The position numbers and the translations under genes were made by a program. Below are positions 7,261-11,514 of a DNA stretch of 11,514 bases, one piece after another. This DNA comes from UBA993 sp964389365 (GTDB taxonomy: Bacteria > Bacillota > Dethiobacteria > DTU022), in contig CAYMDO010000043.1 in assembly GCA_964389365.1 (NCBI GenBank), forward strand, positions 1 to 11,514, given 5' to 3'. Position 1 is the first letter of the stretch, and each line of letters starts with the position of its first letter. Below the pieces are notes generated by a model, which ran no database searches, was not told the origin of the DNA, and saw only the letters and a list, made by a program, of their open reading frames with translations.

Positions 7261-10200
7261 CTAGTAGATGTTTTCTTCTTCTTCCAGATCTCCCGGGTCT
7301 TCATATTCATCTTCCCGAACTCTTTTGGATTTCTTTTTCTTAGCGGAACGCTTCTGTTTCAGCTCGAGTTCATCTTCCTCGTCATCGATAACCTTCTCTT
7401 CCTCTTCCTCTTCGAGCTCATCCAGGGAAACCTCTTCAACTTCAATATCCTCTTCCTCTTCAATGATCGCCGATACGGGGCCGGCCGGAAGATCGCCTGC
7501 ATCGTCGTCTTCTCCCCCATCATCTTCCGCTGCCGGTTCATCCGCGCTGTCGCTCAGCCCTTCATCCGGAGTGAGCGCATCGCCATCTTCGTTATCTTCA
7601 TCATCCTCGAGGCACTCTTCATCATCATCTTCATCATCATCCGCAGCGGTTATTCCGCTTTTCCCTGCGCGGCGGTATACAAAGCGGTCCAGATCGTCTT
7701 CATCGGATTCCATCCCCTCGATGTTAACATCAAGGCGGCGGTAATCAGAATCGTCGTCGCCCTCCTTGATCTCAACTTCACCGGTTTCGTCGCTCAGCAC
7801 CCGAACATCAAGGCAGAGGCTCTGCAGCTCTTTGACCAGCACTTTAAACGATTCGGGCACACCTGGCTCGGGAATATTTTCTCCTTTGACGATAGCCTCA
7901 TAAGTTTTGACCCGGCCGACAACATCGTCTGATTTAACGGTGAGAATCTCCTGCAGGGTATACGCGGAGCCATAGGCTTCCAGCGCCCAGACCTCCATCT
8001 CCCCGAAGCGCTGTCCTCCAAACTGGGCCTTGCCGCCGAGGGGCTGCTGCGTAACAAGCGAGTAGGGCCCGGTGGAACGGGCATGTATTTTGTCGTCAAC
8101 CAGGTGCGCCAGCTTTAGCATATAAGCAAAACCAACAGTTATATATTCGTCGAAAGGCTCTCCGGTGCGGCCGTCATAGAGTACTGTTTTGCCGTTTGCC
8201 GGCAAGCCTGCTTCTTTAAGGCACTCAAAAACTTCCGTTTCGCTGGCCCCGTCAAAAACAGGAGAGGCAATCCCGATTCCCAGTGTTTTTGCCGCCCAGC
8301 CCAGGTGAGTTTCCAGCACCTGGCCGATGTTCATCCTCGACGGAACCCCGAGCGGGTTGAGGACAATATCGAGCGGCGTGCCGTCAGGCAGAAATGGCAT
8401 GTCTTCTTCCGGCAGGATCCGGGCGATTACCCCTTTATTGCCGTGCCGGCCGGCCATTTTATCTCCCTCGGAAATCTTGCGCTTCTGGGCCACGTAAACC
8501 CGGACCAGCTGGTTAACCCCCGGCGACAGCTCGTCGCCGTCTTCGCGGTTAAAAACTTTAACATCCACCACGATGCCCGATTCGCCGTGGGGGATACGCA
8601 GCGAAGTATCGCGCACCTCGCGTGCCTTTTCGCCAAAAATAGCCCGCAGCAGGCGTTCCTCGGCAGTCAGCTCGGTTTCGCCTTTTGGGGTAACCTTGCC
8701 GACTAAAATATCGCCTGCCCTGACCTCGGCGCCGATGCGGATGATGCCGCGCCCGTCAAGGTCTTTTAAGGCTTCCTCTCCGACATTCGGTATATCGCGG
8801 GTAATCTCCTCGGGCCCCAGCTTGGTATCGCGGGCCTCGGATTCATACTCTTCAATATGGATTGAAGTAAAAATATCTTCTTTAACCAGCTTTTCGCTGA
8901 TCAGGATCGCATCTTCGTAGTTGTAGCCTTCCCAGGGCAGAAACGCCACCAGGACATTGCGGCCCAGGGCCAGCTCGCCGTAGCTGGTGCAGGAACCGTC
9001 GGCAATTACCTGGCCGGCTTTTACCGCCTGGCCGTGGACGACGATCGGATGCTGGTTGACGCAGGTACCCTGGTTTGAACGCTTGAATTTCTGCAAACTG
9101 TAGATATCAAGGCCCTTGTTCTGGCCATACTGCTGGTTGTCCGCTTCAAAGCGTTCCCGGGTGCGCCCGTTGATTATATAATTGAAACCTTCTTCTTCAT
9201 CGCGGCGGCGAACCACGATTTCGCTGCTCGTTACCCGGATTACCTGTCCGTCATTCATGCAGACGGCAACGGCTCCGGAATCGACGGCGGCCTTCTGTTC
9301 CAGGCCGGTCCCGACCAGCGGCGCCTCGGTTTTCAGCAAAGGTACCGCCTGGCGCTGCATATTGGCGCCCATCAGGGCCCGGTTGGCGTCGTCGTTTTCA
9401 AGGAACGGGATCAGCGCCGTGGCCACGCTGACCAGCTGCTTCGGCGATACATCCATGAAGTCAACTTCGTTCGGGTGGCGCATAACAGTATCATAGTAGT
9501 AACGGCAGGTAACGCGGTTGCCGGCAAAATAACCGCCTTCATCCAGCAGGGCGTTGGCCTGGGCGATAACAAAGCGGTCTTCGTCATCGGCAGTCAGGTA
9601 AACAATTTCGGAAGTCACCCGGCCCGCTTTTTTATCGACCCGCCGGTAGGGAGTCTCCATGAAGCCGTATTCGTTTATACGGGCGTAGGTGCCCAAAGAA
9701 CCGATCAGGCCGATGTTCGGCCCTTCAGGGGTTTCGATCGGGCATACCCGGCCGTAGTGTGAGTGGTGGACATCGCGCACCTCCGTGCCGGCCCGTTCCC
9801 GGCTTAACCCGCCGGGGCCGAGTGCGCTGATCCTTCTTTTGTGGGTCAGCTCGGCCAGCGGGTTGGTCTGGTCCATAAACTGTGACAGCTGGCTGCTGCC
9901 AAAAAATTCTTTAATCGAGGCGATCACCGGGCGAATATTTATTAACGCCTGGGGGGTAATCGCCTCCACATCCTGGATAGACATCCTTTCCCGCACGACT
10001 CTTTCCATGCGGGAGAGCCCGATCCGGAACTGGTTCTGCAGCAGCTCGCCGACGCTGCGCAGGCGGCGGTTGCCGAGGTGGTCGATGTCATCGACAAAGC
10101 CGATGCCGTCGAGCAGATTCAGGATATAGCTCACGGTAGCCACAATATCTTCGGCAGCCAGGTGCCTGGTGTCCATAGCGACAATCCCGTTGCCGAGCAC

Positions 10201-11211
10201 CTGGTGAGGTTTGTCGCGGTGCGAAATCACCGCGCGGGTTATCCGGTGTTCGTCGATCGCCCGGGCAACCTGCTCGTCAACCATTGTCCCGGCCGGGTAC
10301 AGGACTTTGCCGCTGACCGGATCGTTAAGATCTTCAGCCAGTTCATTCCCGTAAAGCCGGTTGGTCATAGATAATTTTTTGTTGGCTTTGAAACGGCCGA
10401 CATGCGCAAAATCATAACGTTTGCCGTCAAAAAAGAGCGATTCAAACAGGTTGCGGGCATTGTCCGCATTTAACGGCTCGCCGGGGCGTAAGCGCTTGTA
10501 GATTTCCAGCAGGGCGCTTTCCACCGAATCGGTGCTGTCTTTTTCGAGCATATCCGCCAGGCGGGAATCGTTATTGAACAAGCTTGAAATCTCTTCGTTT
10601 GTGCCGTAGCCGATGGCCCGCAGCAGGACGGTGACCGGTATTTTGCGGGTCCGGTCAACCCTGACAAAAAGGGCGTCGGCTACATCTGTCTCGAATTCGA
10701 GCCAGGTCCCCCGGTTGGGGATAATCGTGGCGCTGATCAGCTCTTTCCCGGTGCTGCCGGTCGGATCGGGCTGCTTTTTGAAGTAAACCCCCGGTGACCG
10801 GACCAGCTGGCTGACAATAACCCGCTCGGCCCCGTTAATAACGAAGGTGCCGTTTTCGGTCATCATCGGGAAATCACCCATAAAAACTTCCTGCTCCTTA
10901 ACTTCGCCGGTGTCCTGGTTGATCAGGCGCACCCTTACTTTAAGAGGCACGGCATAAGTGGCGTCCCTTTCCTTGCAGTCATCTACTGAATACTTCGGTT
11001 CGCCCAACGTGTAGTCAAAAAATTCGAGGACCAGGTTTCCGGTAAAATCCTGGATTGGCGAAAAATCATCGAAAATATCTTTCAGGCCCTGGCTTAAGAA
11101 CCAGTTAAACGAACTGCGCTGGACTTCGATTAAATTCGGAAGGTCCAGTACTTCTGTAATACGGGCATAACTGCGGCGTTCACCTGTTTCGGCGGCAATA
11201 ATGCTGGACAT
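7261..11211 (-). CDS. rpoB: DNA-directed RNA polymerase subunit beta with long acidic C-terminal tail
   Basis: RpoB is the beta subunit; with beta' it forms the active-site cleft and the rifampicin pocket. The 1316 residues exceed the roughly 1150-1200 usual in Bacillota. The body is canonical: N-terminal RRSYARITEVLDLPNLIE; the rifampicin region GSSQLSQFMDQ through HKRRISALGP, with Asp447, His457 and Ser462 matching E. coli Asp516, His526 and Ser531, so no common resistance change is seen; GRVCPIETPEGPNIGLI; the catalytic lysine region GDKMAGRHGNKGVIA; and the C-terminal clamp motif GGKAQFGGQRFGEMEVWALEAYG. The standard fold ends near residue 1140-1150 (KELQSLCLDVRVLSDETG). The remainder is a disordered-looking, highly acidic extension described separately. 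The ATG at 11211 has GGGGGAGTGA upstream, separated from the ATG by a run of eight T. Confidence 0.98.
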   Translation of the reverse strand: MSSIIAAETGERRSYARITEVLDLPNLIEVQRSSFNWFLSQGLKDIFDDFSPIQDFTGNLVLEFFDYTLGEPKYSVDDCKERDATYAVPLKVRVRLINQDTGEVKEQEVFMGDFPMMTENGTFVINGAERVIVSQLVRSPGVYFKKQPDPTGSTGKELISATIIPNRGTWLEFETDVADALFVRVDRTRKIPVTVLLRAIGYGTNEEISSLFNNDSRLADMLEKDSTDSVESALLEIYKRLRPGEPLNADNARNLFESLFFDGKRYDFAHVGRFKANKKLSMTNRLYGNELAEDLNDPVSGKVLYPAGTMVDEQVARAIDEHRITRAVISHRDKPHQVLGNGIVAMDTRHLAAEDIVATVSYILNLLDGIGFVDDIDHLGNRRLRSVGELLQNQFRIGLSRMERVVRERMSIQDVEAITPQALINIRPVIASIKEFFGSSQLSQFMDQTNPLAELTHKRRISALGPGGLSRERAGTEVRDVHHSHYGRVCPIETPEGPNIGLIGSLGTYARINEYGFMETPYRRVDKKAGRVTSEIVYLTADDEDRFVIAQANALLDEGGYFAGNRVTCRYYYDTVMRHPNEVDFMDVSPKQLVSVATALIPFLENDDANRALMGANMQRQAVPLLKTEAPLVGTGLEQKAAVDSGAVAVCMNDGQVIRVTSSEIVVRRRDEEEGFNYIINGRTRERFEADNQQYGQNKGLDIYSLQKFKRSNQGTCVNQHPIVVHGQAVKAGQVIADGSCTSYGELALGRNVLVAFLPWEGYNYEDAILISEKLVKEDIFTSIHIEEYESEARDTKLGPEEITRDIPNVGEEALKDLDGRGIIRIGAEVRAGDILVGKVTPKGETELTAEERLLRAIFGEKAREVRDTSLRIPHGESGIVVDVKVFNREDGDELSPGVNQLVRVYVAQKRKISEGDKMAGRHGNKGVIARILPEEDMPFLPDGTPLDIVLNPLGVPSRMNIGQVLETHLGWAAKTLGIGIASPVFDGASETEVFECLKEAGLPANGKTVLYDGRTGEPFDEYITVGFAYMLKLAHLVDDKIHARSTGPYSLVTQQPLGGKAQFGGQRFGEMEVWALEAYGSAYTLQEILTVKSDDVVGRVKTYEAIVKGENIPEPGVPESFKVLVKELQSLCLDVRVLSDETGEVEIKEGDDDSDYRRLDVNIEGMESDEDDLDRFVYRRAGKSGITAADDDEDDDEECLEDDEDNEDGDALTPDEGLSDSADEPAAEDDGGEDDDAGDLPAGPVSAIIEEEEDIEVEEVSLDELEEEEEEKVIDDEEDELELKQKRSAKKKKSKRVREDEYEDPGDLEEEENIY
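7264..7641 (-). other. Low-complexity acidic C-terminal extension of RpoB
   Basis: This segment encodes RpoB residues 1191-1316. By hand count about 63 of 126 residues are Asp or Glu, in runs such as DDDEDDDEE, EEEED and LEEEEEEK. Near the end it switches to a basic patch (KQKRSAKKKKSKR) and returns to acidic residues ending in EEENIY. The coding DNA is a trinucleotide-like GAT/GAA/GAG low-complexity tract, which explains a spurious Ser-rich reading on the other strand. Shorter acidic RpoB tails are known in Bacillota, Bacillus among them; this one is clearly longer. The frame is continuous to a TAG stop, so it is not an obvious frameshift. Confidence 0.9.
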
Positions 11212-11220
11212 TAAAAAAAA

Positions 11221-11230
11221 TCACTCCCCC
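11221..11230 (-). promoter_or_regulatory. rpoB ribosome binding site and poly-T spacer
   Basis: GGGGGAGTGA precedes the rpoB ATG, partly matching the anti-Shine-Dalgarno. The spacer that follows contains eight consecutive T (11220-11213) and then TA before ATG. The unpaired U-run next to the start codon probably keeps it accessible. It is not at the predicted transcription start. Confidence 0.65.
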
Positions 11231-11257
11231 GATTCCTGGTTTATGATTTAACACTTT

Positions 11258-11294
11258 AACAAACCGACCGGTCTGACAACCCGGCCAGTTCGCT
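11258..11294 (-). terminator. Attenuator-like hairpin in the rpoB leader
   Basis: In the transcript sense the arms AGCGAACTGGCCGG-type (11294-11281) and CCGGTCGGTTTGTT (11271-11258) pair across the loop GTTGTCAGA. I count 14 consecutive pairs including G-U wobbles, with a strong CTGGCCGG/CCGGTCGG core. The 3' arm ends in a U-rich segment (UUUGUU), and the core plus this segment resembles an intrinsic terminator with a short U-tract. It lies between the predicted promoter and the rpoB start, so it would act as an attenuator or a structured leader rather than the terminator of a gene outside the window. Confidence 0.5.
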
Positions 11295-11298
11295 TCTC

Positions 11299-11342
11299 TG
11301 ACTCCTGAGGATATGAGGTTATCAAGTAGGTAATACGAGTCA
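11299..11342 (-). other. Possible long-range stem in the rpoB leader
   Basis: TGACTC (11342-11337) and GAGTCA (11304-11299) are complementary and enclose 32 nt, just upstream of the attenuator-like hairpin. A six-pair stem of this kind can occur by chance. I list it because it would complete a two-domain leader structure. Confidence 0.2.
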
Positions 11343-11385
11343 CTTCTTAATAAATACAGTTTGTGGCAGTACTAGACATCTCAAG

Positions 11386-11414
11386 ATATTATCACAAGCA
11401 TTTGACAACGTCAA
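11386..11414 (-). promoter_or_regulatory. Candidate sigma-A-type promoter for rpoBC
   Basis: The minus strand has -35 TTGACG (11414-11409), followed either by TAATAT (11391-11386) after 17 nt or by the better hexamer GATAAT (11393-11388) after 15 nt, the latter with an upstream TGT extension. Transcription would start near 11380 and leave a leader of about 170 nt. A TTGAC-GTT-GTCAA inverted repeat overlaps the -35 box. A second weak candidate is an extended -10 TGG-TATAAA at 11437-11432 with no good -35. The promoter lies between the group II intron end and rpoB, so rpoBC need not depend on transcription through the intron. Confidence 0.55.
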
Positions 11415-11462
11415 GGACATTTAAAGCAATTTTTATACCAAACCTGGTTTTTTGGCTAAAAA

Positions 11463-11514
11463 ATCGGGATAGGGGGCGACCGTAAAGCCGCCGACCCTCC
11501 CACACCACCAAGCA
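11463..11514 (-). mobile_element. 3' end of a group II intron (end of domain V, domain VI), cut by window edge
   Basis: Read on the minus strand, the edge begins with GGTGGTGTGGGAGGG, the familiar end of domain V and the junction to domain VI in bacterial group II introns. A domain VI-like hairpin follows: GGCGGC pairs with GTCGCC, a GGG/CCC segment lies below, and a basal GGGA/UCCC closes it. An unpaired A sits 8 nt from the end (…CTATCCCGAT), the expected place of the branch-point adenosine, and the element ends in GAT, matching the AY 3' terminus of these introns. The rest, including any reverse transcriptase/maturase gene, lies beyond the window. The orientation is the same as rpoB. The six T at 11463-11458 make the exact junction uncertain by a few bases. 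Recognition is by motif and structure only, so the subclass cannot be assigned. Confidence 0.65.

Noticed and set aside
7268..7744. Plus-strand Ser-rich open frame
   Set aside because: It is the antisense of the GAT/GAA-rich acidic tail of RpoB; there is no ribosome binding site and the composition is explained by the rpoB codons.
11331..11344. Plus-strand TAATACGAGTCACT, one mismatch from the start of the T7 phage promoter
   Set aside because: The downstream part (TATAGGG) is absent, it points away from any gene in the window, and no phage genes are present. Treated as coincidence.
11402..11414. TTGAC-GTT-GTCAA inverted repeat as a repressor operator
   Set aside because: It is short and coincides with the -35 hexamer, whose consensus itself produces one arm. 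There is no second copy near the other promoter beyond the -35 itself, so an operator call is not supported.
11439..11456. CCAAA/TTTGG hairpin next to the intron end as a terminator
   Set aside because: Only five A-U-rich pairs with an 8-nt loop and no following U-run on the minus strand.
1..11514. CRISPR array, tRNA/rRNA genes, defence or biosynthetic system
   Set aside because: No regularly spaced repeats, no recognisable tRNA or rRNA segments, and essentially all of the sequence is accounted for by housekeeping genes and short spacers.

Overview
This window is almost entirely a housekeeping transcription/translation locus, read on the minus strand: rpoB (RNA polymerase beta), rpoC (beta'), a small L7Ae/YbxF-type kink-turn-binding protein, rpsL (S12), rpsG (S7), fusA (EF-G), and the first 14 codons of tuf (EF-Tu) at the left edge. 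The order rpoB-rpoC-L7Ae-rpsL-rpsG-fusA-tuf, with the L7Ae-like gene between rpoC and rpsL, is the classic Bacillota (Firmicutes) arrangement. The proteins look clostridial, the DNA is moderately GC-rich, and strong AGGAGG-type ribosome binding sites and TTG/GTG starts are used. I place it in Clostridia in the broad sense; no genus can be supported.

Layout from the right edge, which is upstream, to the left. At 11463-11514 is what looks like the 3' end of a group II intron (end of domain V, domain VI, terminal GAT), in the same orientation as rpoB and cut by the window edge. The roughly 250-nt region at 11212-11462 has no gene. It holds a sigma-A-type promoter candidate, then a leader with a strong attenuator-like hairpin, then the rpoB ribosome binding site. 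rpoB and rpoC follow with a 34-nt gap. Fourteen nt past the rpoC stop is a near-consensus promoter (TTGACA-N17-TAGAAT, extended -10) that should drive the str-type genes: ybxF, rpsL, rpsG, fusA, tuf. These are tightly spaced except for a 139-nt rpsG-fusA gap that carries a GC-rich hairpin.

The RpoB and RpoC subunits build the RNA polymerase core. S12, S7, EF-G and EF-Tu are the decoding and translocation side of the ribosome cycle, and the L7Ae-like protein binds kink-turn RNA. The proteins are canonical at every catalytic motif checked.

The unusual points are few. RpoB has a very long C-terminal tail (last 126 residues, about half Asp/Glu, with a Lys/Arg patch). A group II intron appears to abut the rpoB promoter. 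The rpoB leader has an attenuator-like structure. The ybxF N-terminus is easily misannotated because a promoter -35 box reads as a TTG start. TTG starts occur at tuf and rpoC. I see no new multi-gene system here.
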